From assembly GCF_024204665.1 (NCBI RefSeq), contig NZ_CP100355.1, positions 1,345,451 to 1,409,450 on the forward strand: 64,000 nt of DNA, in the 5' to 3' direction. Positions 50,365-59,391 of the stretch are shown piece by piece. This DNA is from Natronosalvus rutilus. Its GTDB lineage: Archaea > Halobacteriota > Halobacteria > Halobacteriales > Natrialbaceae. Below the pieces are notes generated by a model. The model saw only the letters and a list, made by a program, of their open reading frames with translations. It did no database searches and had not been told where the DNA came from. A program made the position numbers and the translations under genes. Numbering within the stretch: position 1 is the stretch's first letter; every line of letters starts with the position of its first letter.

Positions 50365-51222
50365 ATGCTTTTGTCACTTCCCGACGAATGGACAGCCGAG
50401 ATGCGCCATCGAACCTTCAACGACGAGGGCGAGGAGGACCTCGTCTTCGTCATGGGCTTCGGGAATCGCTGGACTCACGAGAACGTCAGCTGGCTCGTCG
50501 GGACGCTCGCCAACGCTGGCTACCGCGTCCACACGTTCGAGCTGCCCACCAACATCGATGACTTCAAAGCCGACTGGCTCGAGCCCGTTGCCGAGTACGT
50601 CGTCGACCTCGAGGAGTACCAGCTCCTCGCCCACAGCGCGGGCTCGCTCGTCGCCCAGGCGCTCGACGGCGCGGACAACCACGTCTACCTGAGTCCGTGG
50701 TGGGGGTACAACGAGCGGGTTCCCGACCCAGTCCTCGACCTCCTCTCCCAGATTCCGACGAGCGCGCCGTTTCTCCCGCGGGGCGAGACCGACAAGTCGG
50801 CCATCGGCGACCTCGCGACGGACCACCAGCTCGCGACCAGCCCGAAGTGGGTCTCGCCGTCGTTCGTCCGGGAGACGCGCCGCGCCCAGGGCGACCTCCT
50901 GGCGATCGACCACGACGCCGTCGTCTTCTGCTCGCTCAAAGACCCCATCATCGACCACCAGTCCATCGGCGAGCGGGTGCCGCCCCAGCACGTGGTCCTC
51001 TACGACGGCGGTCACGAACTGTTCTCCTCGAGCGTGCGCGACCAGTACGTCGGCCTCCTGTTGACCGCGCTCGAGGGTGGGGCCCACGCGATCGAAGCGG
51101 CCCACGGGATCTACACGCTCGAGGCGTCAGAGGACCGTGGCGACGCTGTCGATGCCGACGCTGGTGCTGACGCCGACACCGACGCGGGAGACGAAGCCGA
51201 CGCCGTCGACGTGAGCAACTAG
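50365..51222 (+). CDS. Alpha/beta-hydrolase fold protein
   Basis: A 285-residue protein with an alpha/beta-hydrolase core. FVMGFGNRWTHENVSWLVGTLANAGYRVHTF matches the strand-loop at the oxyanion hole, LLAHSAGSLVAQAL the nucleophile elbow (Ser in HSAGS rather than GxSxG), and LYDGGHELFSS carries the catalytic His. An Asp is expected near LKDPIIDHQ. The tail (DADAGADADTDAGDEADAV) is a low-complexity acidic extension. Substrate is unknown. ATGs at 50365 and 50401 are possible starts. Confidence 0.75.
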   Translation: MLLSLPDEWTAEMRHRTFNDEGEEDLVFVMGFGNRWTHENVSWLVGTLANAGYRVHTFELPTNIDDFKADWLEPVAEYVVDLEEYQLLAHSAGSLVAQALDGADNHVYLSPWWGYNERVPDPVLDLLSQIPTSAPFLPRGETDKSAIGDLATDHQLATSPKWVSPSFVRETRRAQGDLLAIDHDAVVFCSLKDPIIDHQSIGERVPPQHVVLYDGGHELFSSSVRDQYVGLLLTALEGGAHAIEAAHGIYTLEASEDRGDAVDADAGADADTDAGDEADAVDVSN

Positions 51223-51304
51223 ACGTTGCAGCCATCCAGGAACGACCGCTTACAGCCGACGAGGAGCGAAACGCGTTTCCCCCCGAACCCGCTACCTCGA
51301 GTCG

Positions 51305-52273
51305 ATGAACTGCAACCGGTGCGACGGCGAGGCGGTGATGCACGCCGCCTACTCGGGGGCGCACCTCTGTGAAGACCACTTCCTCGAGTCCGTCGACAAG
51401 CGGGTTCGGCGTCGGATTCGCCGCGACGACCTGGTCCCGCGAGACGCGACTCCAGAAAACCCCCAGACGTGGGTAATCGGCCTCTCGGGCGGGAAGGACA
51501 GCGTCGTCCTGACACAGATTCTCTCGGAGACGTTTGCCGAGGACCCCCGGATCGAACTCGTCTGTCTCACGATCCACGAGGGGATCGAGGGCTACCGCGA
51601 CGAGAGCCTGGCGGCCTGTCTCGAGCTGACCGAGGATCTCGACATTCGTCACGAGGTGGTGAGTTACGAGGACGAGTTCGACGTCCGCATGGACCACGTC
51701 GTCGAGGACGACCCCGAAAACATGGCCGCTTGCGCCTACTGCGGCGTCTTCCGGCGCGACCTCCTCGAGAAGTACGCCGACTGCTTCGGCGCTGACCTGA
51801 TGCTCACCGGCCACAACCTCGATGACGAGGCCCAGACGGCCCTGATGAACTTCCTCGAGGGCGACGTCTCCCAGATCGCCAAACACTTCGACGCGAGCCT
51901 CGGCCCGCTCGACGAACGCCGGGACCAGGACAACTTCGTTCCCCGGGCCAAACCCCTCCGGGACATCCCCGAGAAGGAGGTCGCCCTCTACGCTCACCTC
52001 CGGGACCTGCCCGCACACATCACCGAGTGCCCCCACTCGAGCGAGGCCTACCGCGGCGAGATCCAGCAGCTCCTCTACGGCCTCGAGGAAAATCACCCCG
52101 GGACGCGCCACTCCATCATCTCGGGCTACGAGGAACTCGCCGGCATCATCGCCGATCGCTACGACGAAGACGGCGACGACGCCGACCTCCAGGCGTGTAC
52201 CGAGTGCGGTTCGACGACGACGCGGGCGGTCTGTCGGAAGTGCTCGTTGCTCGAGTCGATCCACGCAGTTTGA
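51305..52273 (+). CDS. ncsA: tRNA 2-thiolation enzyme NcsA/TtuA-type
   Basis: A 322-residue PP-loop protein, VIGLSGGKDSVVLTQIL (about 56-72), with an N-terminal zinc site (CNRCDGEAVM...CEDHF), CAYCGVF in the middle and a C-terminal ribbon (CTECGSTTTRAVCRKC). LTGHNLDDEAQTALMNFLEGD is the adenylate-binding motif of this family. It adenylates U34 of tRNA-Lys, Glu and Gln for 2-thiolation, with the ubiquitin-like SAMP2 as sulfur donor in haloarchaea. It is convergent with ftsZ2. Confidence 0.93.
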   Translation: MNCNRCDGEAVMHAAYSGAHLCEDHFLESVDKRVRRRIRRDDLVPRDATPENPQTWVIGLSGGKDSVVLTQILSETFAEDPRIELVCLTIHEGIEGYRDESLAACLELTEDLDIRHEVVSYEDEFDVRMDHVVEDDPENMAACAYCGVFRRDLLEKYADCFGADLMLTGHNLDDEAQTALMNFLEGDVSQIAKHFDASLGPLDERRDQDNFVPRAKPLRDIPEKEVALYAHLRDLPAHITECPHSSEAYRGEIQQLLYGLEENHPGTRHSIISGYEELAGIIADRYDEDGDDADLQACTECGSTTTRAVCRKCSLLESIHAV

Positions 52274-52438
52274 GTTTTCTCGAGGAATTTCTCGGTGTAT
52301 TACGTCGTCGTACCCGGGAGATTCACTCTCGTCCGTGACGTCTCGAGAACGGCCGGCGGTGCTCGCGGAACCCACGTGTGGATTGCAGCACGCCGGGCGT
52401 CGCCACTCGAGGGCGTGAAAGCGTCGGTCGGCCAAAGT

Positions 52439-52560
52439 GGTGTGTCTGGTGTGGTGTCCTACGGCGGCGGTGTGTCAGGGCCGCCGCAGGCGGCCGACCG
52501 ATGGTGTGTCGTGATCGGTGATCGCGATTGCGTTGGTGTGTCAGTCGCGATTGGTGTGTC
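52439..52560. repeat. Cluster of five GGTGTGTC octamers and a hairpin
   Basis: GGTGTGTC occurs at 52439, 52469, 52503, 52535 and 52553, with a variant GGTGTGGTGTC at 52448. Spacings are 30, 34, 32 and 18 bp. A perfect hairpin GGCCGCC-GCA-GGCGGCC lies at 52479-52495. The cluster is in the 330-bp gap between the converging ncsA and ftsZ2 genes, which otherwise has no gene. It may be a protein-binding array, part of the 3' untranslated region, or a terminator region. Confidence 0.6.
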
Positions 52561-52603
52561 GTTTCGACTCGAACGATCGAACGTCTGAACGGTTAGCCCC
52601 GCG

Positions 52604-53833
52604 TTAGCGGATGACGTCGACGCCGTTATTGCGCTCGAGCTGGTCGCGCCCGCCGTCGCTCTGGGCACCGAAGCTCGAACTCGAACTCGAGCGACGCCCG
52701 CCTGATCCTCGCTCCTGTGTCTGCTGGGAGCGAACGTTCTGGCTCGCATCGAAGTCCGCTTCGGTCACGCCCTCCAGGCTGGCGCGGGACTTGTCGGCCT
52801 GTTTCTGGGTACTCGGGCCGAGCACCTGCGCACTCTGGACGCCGGTCATGATCGCCATGACCCGCACCTTGCCCTTGTAGCTCTCCTGGATCCGGGCGCC
52901 CCAGATCACGTTCGCCGAGGCCTCGAGGCGCTCGGTGATGTTGTCGGCGATTCCCTCGGCCTCCTTCAGCGTGAGGTCGGGGCCGCCAGTGATGTGGACC
53001 AGTCCGCCGGAGGCGCCGCGATAGTCGACGTCCAACAGCGGATGGTTCATCGCGTCGCGGACGACCTCCTCGGTCTTGTTCTTGTCCTGGGTCTCCCCCA
53101 CGAGCATCACCGCGACGCCGCCCTGGTTCATGATCGTGGACATGTCCGCGTAGTCCAGGTTGATCAGGCTCGGCTGGGTGATCGTCTCGGAGATGCCTTT
53201 GACGGTCTCGGCGATGATCTGGTCCATCACCGAGAACGCCTTGCCGATCGGCAGATTCGGGACGTAGTCGAGCAGCCGGTTGTTGTCCAGTACGATGATC
53301 GAGTCGGCCTGCTCGCGCAGCTTCTCGAGGCCTTCCTCGGCTTTGACCGTGCGGGCGCGTTCGACGTTGAACGGCGTCGAGACCATCCCGACGACGATGG
53401 CGCCCTGTTCTTTGGCGATCTTCGAGGCGACGGGAGCGGCACCGGTGCCGGTACCGCCACCCATGCCGGCCGTGACGAAGACGAGGTCCGCGTCCCCGAG
53501 GACCTCCTTGATCGTGCCCTGGGCCATCTCGGTGGCACGCTCGCCCATCGAGGGGTCGCCGCCGGCGCCCAGTCCGTTCGTGAGCGACTTGCCCACAAGG
53601 ATCTTGGTGTCGGCCTCGATCATCTTCAGGTGCTGCTTGTCGGTGTTGATCGCGATCGTCTCCGCGCCTTCGACACCGATGTTGTACAGCCGGTTGATCG
53701 TGTTGTTGCCGGCTCCACCGCATCCGATGATGACGATTCGGGGCTCCCCGAACTCGTCGTCGTCGAGGGAGCCGTCCATGTTCTTGGCCTCTTCTTCGGC
53801 ATTCTCGAGGGCGTCTTGCACGATGTCCTGCAT
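52604..53833 (-). CDS. ftsZ2: Cell division GTPase FtsZ2
   Basis: A 409-residue archaeal tubulin homologue, [19 protein letters not shown]. GTPase features are [39 protein letters not shown] and the T7 loop LINLDYADM. The C-terminal tail ends NNGVDVIR, the usual conserved tail of FtsZ2 for partners such as SepF. Haloarchaea have FtsZ1 and FtsZ2; the N-terminus MQDIV and immediate cdrS neighbour identify this as FtsZ2, which drives constriction after FtsZ1. The ATG lies two bases after the cdrS stop, so they are one operon. Confidence 0.95.
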   Translation of the reverse strand: MQDIVQDALENAEEEAKNMDGSLDDDEFGEPRIVIIGCGGAGNNTINRLYNIGVEGAETIAINTDKQHLKMIEADTKILVGKSLTNGLGAGGDPSMGERATEMAQGTIKEVLGDADLVFVTAGMGGGTGTGAAPVASKIAKEQGAIVVGMVSTPFNVERARTVKAEEGLEKLREQADSIIVLDNNRLLDYVPNLPIGKAFSVMDQIIAETVKGISETITQPSLINLDYADMSTIMNQGGVAVMLVGETQDKNKTEEVVRDAMNHPLLDVDYRGASGGLVHITGGPDLTLKEAEGIADNITERLEASANVIWGARIQESYKGKVRVMAIMTGVQSAQVLGPSTQKQADKSRASLEGVTEADFDASQNVRSQQTQERGSGGRRSSSSSSFGAQSDGGRDQLERNNGVDVIR

Positions 53834-53835
53834 CG

Positions 53836-54015
53836 TTACACCTTCGCCCAGCCGCGTTTACCCGGCTGTTCGTGGCGACCCTCGTACTGGTCGTTGATCA
53901 TTTCTCGCACGGCCGAACGGATAGCTTCGCTCCGGTTTGGAAACTCCCCCGTCTCGACCAGCTGTTCGACTTCTTCGATCTGCTGTTTCGGTATTCGCAG
54001 TGTCACACGCTCCAT
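53836..54015 (-). CDS. cdrS: Ribbon-helix-helix cell-division regulator CdrS
   Basis: A 59-residue RHH protein, [20 protein letters not shown], then [20 protein letters not shown] and a basic tail (PGKRGWAKV). The first strand (RVTLRIP) and helices form the RHH dimer. CdrS has been described in Halobacterium and Haloferax as a master regulator of division genes including ftsZ2. Its position directly before ftsZ2 is diagnostic. The stop is two bases before the ftsZ2 ATG. Confidence 0.95.
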   Translation of the reverse strand: MERVTLRIPKQQIEEVEQLVETGEFPNRSEAIRSAVREMINDQYEGRHEQPGKRGWAKV

Positions 54016-54035
54016 TATTGTATTCCCCGTATTGG

Positions 54036-54208
54036 GTAAGACGGTGCGCGCCCCTGTCAGACGCGGCGTGTCTTACACGTCGAATCGCCCGCAGTCGGAC
54101 GATTTTCGGGTGATTCCCACCCGCTGTAAGACAACCGTCTTACGCGACTGTAGCCAACAGGCTGGTAGGTATTAAAACTATCGGCGTTGGTGACCGTCCG
54201 TGTCTTAC
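54036..54208. promoter_or_regulatory. cdrS-ftsZ2 control region with five GTAAGAC/GTCTTAC boxes
   Basis: Boxes lie at 54036-54042, 54070-54076, 54126-54132, 54137-54143 and 54202-54208. The middle pair is a perfect inverted repeat GTAAGAC-AACC-GTCTTAC. On the minus strand a likely TATA element (TTTTAATAC, about 54168-54176) places the transcription start on this inverted repeat. Another box lies 21-27 bp before the cdrS ATG. An RHH protein such as CdrL or CdrS is the expected binder. Confidence 0.7.
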
Positions 54209-54230
54209 GACGGAATCGTTTGTATGACAG

Positions 54231-54842
54231 TCACGACTGATTCGACTCGAGTACGTCCGCGGCGGGCGTTCGACGCCCACAGCTCGGACAGAACGCCCAG
54301 TCCGATCGCACCTCGTCCCCGCAGTCACAGAAGACGCGGTGGGTCGCCTTCTCCCCGCAGTTGGGGCAGAAGACGTGTTCGGACTCGAGTCCTGTCCCAC
54401 ACTGGCCACATGCGCTTGCGCCTCGAGCGGGACGGTCCTCCATCGAACGCGCCGGTTGGTCTCGAGTCGAGCCGTTCGAGGCGCTCGAGTGGTCGACCGC
54501 GTGCGTTTCCACAGCCGGAGTAGTGGATTCGGTCTCGCGTGCGCGCGTCGCCTCGACACCCTCGAGCGCGATGGAGACGTTGACGTCCTGGCCGCTCGAC
54601 GAATGACGAGCGGACAGCCGTCGTTCGAGCAGGGAGTCGATCCGTTCCTCGAGCAAGGCGTCGAGGCTGTCGTCCGGAGCGTCAGCACGAGCGTCGTCGG
54701 TCGGACGGGCGTCGACGCCGTCTGTCGGCTGCTCGTCCAGGTACGCTCGGAGTGCCTCGCGCATGACCTCGCTCTTCGAGGCGTCGAAGGCCTCGAGTTC
54801 GGCGACGAGGTCGTCATCTGCGCGGAACGTGATCTTTCCCAT
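54231..54842 (-). CDS. cdrL: CdrL-like protein: RHH domain plus C-terminal zinc ribbons
   Basis: A 203-residue protein. MGKITFRADDDLVAELEAFDASKSEVMREALRAYLDE is a complete ribbon-helix-helix domain. A variable linker (about 40-130) leads to a zinc ribbon (CGQCGTGLESEHVFCPNCGEK) and a second ribbon-like CDCGDEVRSDWAFCPSCGRR. CdrL, the long partner of CdrS, has been reported to act on the cdrS-ftsZ2 promoter. Its gene lies upstream, same strand, with the GTAAGAC boxes between. A TATA box (TTATAATATGG, minus, 54861-54871) about 24 bp before the ATG implies a leaderless mRNA. Confidence 0.9.
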   Translation of the reverse strand: MGKITFRADDDLVAELEAFDASKSEVMREALRAYLDEQPTDGVDARPTDDARADAPDDSLDALLEERIDSLLERRLSARHSSSGQDVNVSIALEGVEATRARETESTTPAVETHAVDHSSASNGSTRDQPARSMEDRPARGASACGQCGTGLESEHVFCPNCGEKATHRVFCDCGDEVRSDWAFCPSCGRRTPAADVLESNQS

Positions 54843-54860
54843 GGTCGATTCAGTTACCGA

Positions 54861-54871
54861 CCATATTATAA
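54861..54871 (-). promoter_or_regulatory. TATA box of cdrL
   Basis: TTATAATATGG on the minus strand, centred 24 bp upstream of the cdrL ATG, is the strongest TATA match in this area and fits a leaderless transcript. Confidence 0.6.
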
Positions 54872-54966
54872 CTCATCCTATATGAAACTTCCCACGCGTC
54901 CGACGCGTGTCTCACACGGCGCGAATAATAACCCTTATACCGCCTTCGTCTGCTACGTATGAGTGA

Positions 54967-55040
54967 CCGCTCTTAGCTCAGCCTGGTAGAGCAGTCGACT
55001 GTAGATCGACTTGCCCCCCGTTCAAATCGGGGAGAGCGGA
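54967..55040 (+). tRNA. trnY: tRNA-Tyr (GTA)
   Basis: A complete 74-nt cloverleaf: acceptor CCGCTCT pairs with AGAGCGG, with discriminator A (55040). The D-arm reads GCTCAGCCTGGTAGAGC and the anticodon loop CTGTAGA in a GTCGA...TCGAC stem. The T-arm is CCCCGTTCAAATCGGGG. C1-G72 is the archaeal/eukaryotic identity pair for TyrRS. No intron is seen and CCA is not encoded. A TATA-like CCTTATACC lies about 30 bp upstream. Confidence 0.97.
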
Positions 55041-55195
55041 CTCGTTTTCTTCGCCGAGCGAATCACGTTCGACCGACAGCAGCGATTTCGATACTACGTC
55101 GTATCCACGGCGAGTCGTCGATCCCGAAAGTGCCTGCTCGAGTGCTCTCCCACGTGTCCAGATGCTACGCTTTTTAGATGGACGTTTACGGGCGA

Positions 55196-56539
55196 TCAGG
55201 AGGGGCGAAGCTGCACAATCGCGTCGTCGCGCTCGAGTGGGAACGGTTCGTGGGCCATTCCGTCGTGGTTCGAGGTTCCGAGGAGGACGCTCCCGTCTGG
55301 AGCCTGCGTGACGGTCCGAATTCGTCCGAACTCGTCCTCGAGGAGGTGGTGGGCGGTCACGGTGTAGGCGTTGTCCAGCCAGGGCGCGTCGAACCTCTGT
55401 GCGGCGTCGCTTTGGGGCGAATCCCCAGCATCCGCGTCGGACGACCAGAGCAAGAGGACCGCGAGGGACTGTCGCTGTAGCGTCCCGACCAGGAGGCGGT
55501 CGCGCCACGCGGGAATGGCGTCGCCGGTGTAACGGATGCACGCGCTGGGAGCCCACGTGTCGTCCGGCCCGGTGTTGACGAGCGGGGGCGTGACGTCCTC
55601 GTGGGCACCGTAGGATTCGTACTCGGGGTCGTCGGGACCGCCCTGGACGTCCGGCCAGCCGTAGTTCGCGCCGGGTCGGAGGACGGTCACCTCGTCGCGG
55701 CCGTCCGGCCCGTGGTCGACGCAAATGGGCGTGTCGTCGGCGAGCCAGGCGATTCCCTGCGGGTTGCGGTGACCGTAGGAGAACACACGGGGGTCGGCGC
55801 CGTCAATGTCGGGATTGTCCGGCGAGGGGGCGCCGTCCGGTGTCAGCCTGAGAACCGCCCCGCCGAGGCTCCCGGGGTCCTGTGCGGGCGTCTTCTCGGC
55901 GGTCCCGGCCGTGACCCAGAGCGCTCCGTCGGGACCGAACATGATCTCACCGCCGATCGTGTGGTCCCCGACGATGCCCTCGAGGAGCACCTCGTGGGTC
56001 GCCTCCGGATTGCTCGCCTCGGCGTCGAATCGACCGACGCGGTTCGCTCCGCCCACGTTGTAATACAGGTACACGTACGCGGGATCCGGGTAGGACGGGT
56101 GGATGGCGATCCCCTGAATCGACTCGCCCGGCCACTCCTGTCGCCGTTCGTCCGGGACGTCGGTCGCACGAATCGGATCGTCGGCTGCCTCGAGCAGCGC
56201 CTCCGCGTCCAGGCGCAGCAATCGTCCCGCGCGTTCGGAGACGAAGACCTCGTCGGTGGGCGTAAACGCGATCTCCCAGGGGACCTCGAGGCCGACGAGC
56301 AGCGGCGTGGGGTCGAGGTCGGCCTCGAGCGGCGATTCGGGTGATTCGTCGCCGGAATCGTTCGAGGGTGTGTTTTCGGCGGGTTCGTCGCCATCACTCT
56401 CTCGCTCCCCACCGCCATCTCCATCCGGTTGTGACTCGGTGGCGTTGTCGGGCATCGAACAACCGGCGAGCGCGGGGCTAGCGGCCGCAGTCGCAGCGAG
56501 CAGACGGCGACGGGAGAGTCGATTTGGCCGGGTAGGCAT
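55196..56539 (-). CDS. PQQ-type sugar (glucose/sorbosone) dehydrogenase lipoprotein
   Basis: A 447-residue secreted propeller. MPTRPNRLSRRRLLAATAAASPALAGCSM is a twin-arginine lipoprotein signal. An acidic linker (about 30-70) leads to the GSDH fold: LEVPWEIAFTPTDEVFVSERAGRLL, HPSYPDPAYVYLYYN, FGPDGALWVTAGTA, FSYGHRNPQGIAWLADDTPICVDHGPDGRDEVTVL and CIRYTGDAIPAWRDRLLVGTL. These contain the His and Arg that bind PQQ and substrate in relatives. The physiological substrate and cofactor are uncertain. ATG at 56539; upstream in-frame codons read poly-Ser. Confidence 0.88.
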   Translation of the reverse strand: MPTRPNRLSRRRLLAATAAASPALAGCSMPDNATESQPDGDGGGERESDGDEPAENTPSNDSGDESPESPLEADLDPTPLLVGLEVPWEIAFTPTDEVFVSERAGRLLRLDAEALLEAADDPIRATDVPDERRQEWPGESIQGIAIHPSYPDPAYVYLYYNVGGANRVGRFDAEASNPEATHEVLLEGIVGDHTIGGEIMFGPDGALWVTAGTAEKTPAQDPGSLGGAVLRLTPDGAPSPDNPDIDGADPRVFSYGHRNPQGIAWLADDTPICVDHGPDGRDEVTVLRPGANYGWPDVQGGPDDPEYESYGAHEDVTPPLVNTGPDDTWAPSACIRYTGDAIPAWRDRLLVGTLQRQSLAVLLLWSSDADAGDSPQSDAAQRFDAPWLDNAYTVTAHHLLEDEFGRIRTVTQAPDGSVLLGTSNHDGMAHEPFPLERDDAIVQLRPS

Positions 56540-56701
56540 TTCGTGACCGTTCGCTCTCGAGATAAATAGCTCCGGTGAGAACGAGGGCGAAGGTGACGAG
56601 GACGAGGGTAAGGGTGAGGATGTCACGACCTCGAGGACGAGTCCCGAGGTGACTGCGAGCGGACGCGCCGGGTCGCACGGCGAACTCCTGAACCCGACCG
56701 C

Positions 56702-57367
56702 CTACCGCACGATCTGCGGAATCGCGTCCAGTCCAGCCACCTCGTAGGTCGGGGCCTCGGAAAGTTCGACGTCTCGACAGTGGTCTCGCCTGACAAACGC
56801 CGAGTCCATTCCCGTCCGGTGGGCGGCGAGCACGTCGCTCTCGCTATCCCCCACGTACAGCGCACGACCGGCCTCGACGTCGAGGTCGGCCAGCGCCCGT
56901 TTGAGGTAGTGTCCGTTCGGCTTCTGCAACGCCAGGCTCTCGAGGGACTTCTCCCGACCGTAATACGTCTCGAACAGGTGCTCGAGGTCGAAGTACTCGA
57001 GGACGAACTCGATCGTGGTGTGATGGTTGTTGCTGACGATCCCACAGGGTTGCTCGAGTGTCTCGACTGCCTCGAGGTCGTCGTACGGCCCGCGCGTTCC
57101 GTCCCTGAACCGGAGAAACTGGGATCGTTCGTCGTGATCCTCCCAGGCCGTCCAGAACGGCTCCGGCTCGAGGTCGTACCGGCGACAGAGTTCCCGGACT
57201 CGCTCGGCGGGGACGCCGTCACAAAGTTCGTCGACGACCGCCCGGTCGACGGTCTCGACGCCCATCGCTTCGAACGCGGTCGCCGTCGCCTCTGCCTGGA
57301 CGTCGTCGGTCGGCGGGCGCACGAGCACGCCGTCGCTGTCGAAGATAACCGCGTCGTAGGCTGTCAC
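56702..57367 (-). CDS. HAD superfamily hydrolase
   Basis: A 221-residue phosphatase-type HAD protein. AVIFDSDGVLVRPP has the nucleophile Asp (motif I, DxD form DSDG), GIVSNNHHTTIEFVL motif II, and KPNGHYLKRALADLDVEAGRALYVGDSESDVLAAHRTGM motifs III and IV. A helical cap lies between motifs I and II (about 17-90). It resembles phosphoglycolate phosphatase-like enzymes; substrate unknown. It is upstream of and on the same strand as the sugar dehydrogenase, 160 bp apart. Confidence 0.88.
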   Translation of the reverse strand: MTAYDAVIFDSDGVLVRPPTDDVQAEATATAFEAMGVETVDRAVVDELCDGVPAERVRELCRRYDLEPEPFWTAWEDHDERSQFLRFRDGTRGPYDDLEAVETLEQPCGIVSNNHHTTIEFVLEYFDLEHLFETYYGREKSLESLALQKPNGHYLKRALADLDVEAGRALYVGDSESDVLAAHRTGMDSAFVRRDHCRDVELSEAPTYEVAGLDAIPQIVR

Positions 57368-57492
57368 TCGCGAACGTGTTCGCCGTGATCACGTGATCGT
57401 TTCGGTCTCCCGAGACGTGCGATTCGGCGCCAAACGGCCACCCCGCAGTCGCCAGCCAATCTCTTTTTCCGGCGCTCGTGGTAGCGACGACC

Positions 57493-57918
57493 ATGAGCGA
57501 CCAGCCACCAGACGCCGACTCGAGTGCGGGTTCTAACCAGCAAGACCCCGATTCCGAGCGTGTCCAGGAAAACGCGCGAGAGCGCCAGTCGTCCCGGGCG
57601 GAGTCGACCGAGGACATCCTCGAGACCGTCGAAACGCACCTCGGCGACCTCGAGTATCCCGTCTCGAGCGAAGAAATCGCCGCCGAGTACGGAAGTGAAC
57701 CGATCGACCTGCCCAACGAGACCGAGACGCTGGGAAGCGTCTTCGACCGGCTGGCCGGCGAGACCTACGACACGCCGGAGGAGGCCCGCGAGGCAATCTT
57801 CGGCCAGCTGACCGGCGAGGCGGGCGGGCGAACCGAGGCGAATCCGGAGCGCGACCTCGAATCGCTGGACGAGGCGGAACAGGGGTCGCCGAGCGAGAGC
57901 GGTGGCAGTGGTCTCTGA
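57493..57918 (+). CDS. Small acidic haloarchaeal protein
   Basis: A 141-residue protein, MSDQPPDADSSAGSNQQDPD. Disordered ends flank a conserved-looking helical core (TEDILETVETHLGDLEYPVSSEEIAAEYGSEPIDLPNETETLGSVFDRLAGETYDTPEEAREAIFGQLTGE), which resembles the haloarchaeal DUF5789 group. No motif suggests activity. The ATG at 57493 is used rather than the upstream GTG at 57478. Confidence 0.7.
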   Translation: MSDQPPDADSSAGSNQQDPDSERVQENARERQSSRAESTEDILETVETHLGDLEYPVSSEEIAAEYGSEPIDLPNETETLGSVFDRLAGETYDTPEEAREAIFGQLTGEAGGRTEANPERDLESLDEAEQGSPSESGGSGL

Positions 57919-57988
57919 TCGACCAGGTTTTTCCCTGCGTTTACACCGTTTCGTCCACCGAATATCGCGGCAGCGCCACCGTCCACCG

Positions 57989-59287
57989 TCATCCGTTCCG
58001 AGTCGACGAGCCTCGCGGCTCCCGAACCAGGACGCGTCGTCGTTCACCCTCGACGTCGGTCGCGCCGGCAACGAACGCCCGAATCAGCGCACCTAGGTCC
58101 CCGACCGTTACCCGCCGGTATCCGGGCGGTGCGACCTTCCTGTCGATCGTCATAGGGGCCAGAGGGAGATCGGTGACGACGTCGTCGAGCGTCGAGAGAC
58201 GGGTTCTCGATCTATCCAGGACCCATCCGAGGGCGGCCTCTGCCGCCCGATCGTATCGGCAGGAGCCACCAGCGGCGACGTAGGCCGCGACGGTGGTCGC
58301 CAACAGCGCCTGATTTCGCGGCCGGACCACCTGCCAGGAGGCCGGCTGTTTTCGGGTCACGCCGCGGAGTATCTGACCGAGGCGCGAGCCAGCCGGAACG
58401 GGTGCCGAGAGCACCCCGCCATCGGCGCGCACCTGGTCGACGAGCGTTCGTTCGAGGTGAGTTTCCACGACGGAGAGTGCGGCCGGTCGATCGATGCTCG
58501 CGGCGGCTCGAGCGAGGCCCCAAATTGCGTACGACCGATAGTCGAATTGTCGCGTCGCGTCGTCGGATCCGGGCCACCCATCGGCTTGCTGGCGCGATTC
58601 GAAGTTGGCGACTCCCTCGGTTACGGCCGCGCGGACGTCCCGGTCGTCGGTGACGTCGGACAGGGCGGCCCATCCAGCCAGCAGGAGGCCATCCTCCGCG
58701 TGATCGAACGTCCGGCCTCGAGTGCGCTCGAAGAGCACCGTCGCGACCTCGATCCAGGCCGGGTCCAAGACGGTGCTCGCACGCGTAAACGCGTCCACGA
58801 GGGCTCCGAGGACGCCCGGCGCGAGTTCGCCGCGGTGATTCTGCGTCGTCGCGAGCCGCTGGCAGTGCTCGAGTTGCCCGCGGAGCCTGTCGTCGTACGC
58901 GTCGGTCCCGAACGGCGAGGTCCGCCACTGGAGGGCGGCCATCGTCGCGAGCGGACCGTGTCGGTACTCGACGCCGCGCCGGGGAAGCCAGGTCAATCCC
59001 TCGCTGCGCTCTCGCTCGACGCCACGATAACCCTGGATGAAGCGCTCGTTCTCCGTGTCCCAGAACCCGCCGTCGTCGACCGGTCGAAACAGCGCGTCGA
59101 CGGCGTCGACGAGCGCCGTTTCGAAGGCGGCCCCCGCTGGCCGCTCGAGCCGAGACGTCGTCGACCACCACCCGCCGTCGAGCGGGTCGAGCAGGATCCG
59201 TAACCGATCGAGCACGTCGTCGCTCGTGCCGGCCGTCGATCCCTCGGCCGGCGACGCTGCGTCCCGATCGGACGCGTTCGCCCTCAT
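57989..59287 (-). CDS. Haloarchaeal alpha-helical protein, possibly alpha/alpha toroid
   Basis: A 432-residue soluble protein. It contains repeated helical hairpins with GWW, GGFWDTENERF, LAPGVLGALVDAF, FDYRSYAIWGLARAAASIDRPA and NQALLATTVAAYVAAGG, spaced roughly 40-60 residues apart. That pattern suggests an alpha/alpha toroid like the one in terpene cyclases and glycosidases, but no catalytic motif (DxDD or QW) is present. Family was not recognised. There is no signal peptide. Start ATG at 59287 follows a normal promoter-like gap. Confidence 0.65.
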   Translation of the reverse strand: MRANASDRDAASPAEGSTAGTSDDVLDRLRILLDPLDGGWWSTTSRLERPAGAAFETALVDAVDALFRPVDDGGFWDTENERFIQGYRGVERERSEGLTWLPRRGVEYRHGPLATMAALQWRTSPFGTDAYDDRLRGQLEHCQRLATTQNHRGELAPGVLGALVDAFTRASTVLDPAWIEVATVLFERTRGRTFDHAEDGLLLAGWAALSDVTDDRDVRAAVTEGVANFESRQQADGWPGSDDATRQFDYRSYAIWGLARAAASIDRPAALSVVETHLERTLVDQVRADGGVLSAPVPAGSRLGQILRGVTRKQPASWQVVRPRNQALLATTVAAYVAAGGSCRYDRAAEAALGWVLDRSRTRLSTLDDVVTDLPLAPMTIDRKVAPPGYRRVTVGDLGALIRAFVAGATDVEGERRRVLVREPRGSSTRNG

Positions 59288-59391
59288 ACTGTCGCGGTCT
59301 CGAGATGTCGGGATAGTTATGCCGTCGTTTCTACCCGTCGACGCCCGCTGCGCCGCGTCGAACCGATGGCCACCGTCTCCGGACGCGTCGT

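Noticed and set aside
56478-56678. Minus-strand 66-codon frame with one hydrophobic helix
   Set aside because: It overlaps the sugar dehydrogenase signal region in another frame and lacks a convincing start; the helix-like stretch comes from GC-rich codons.
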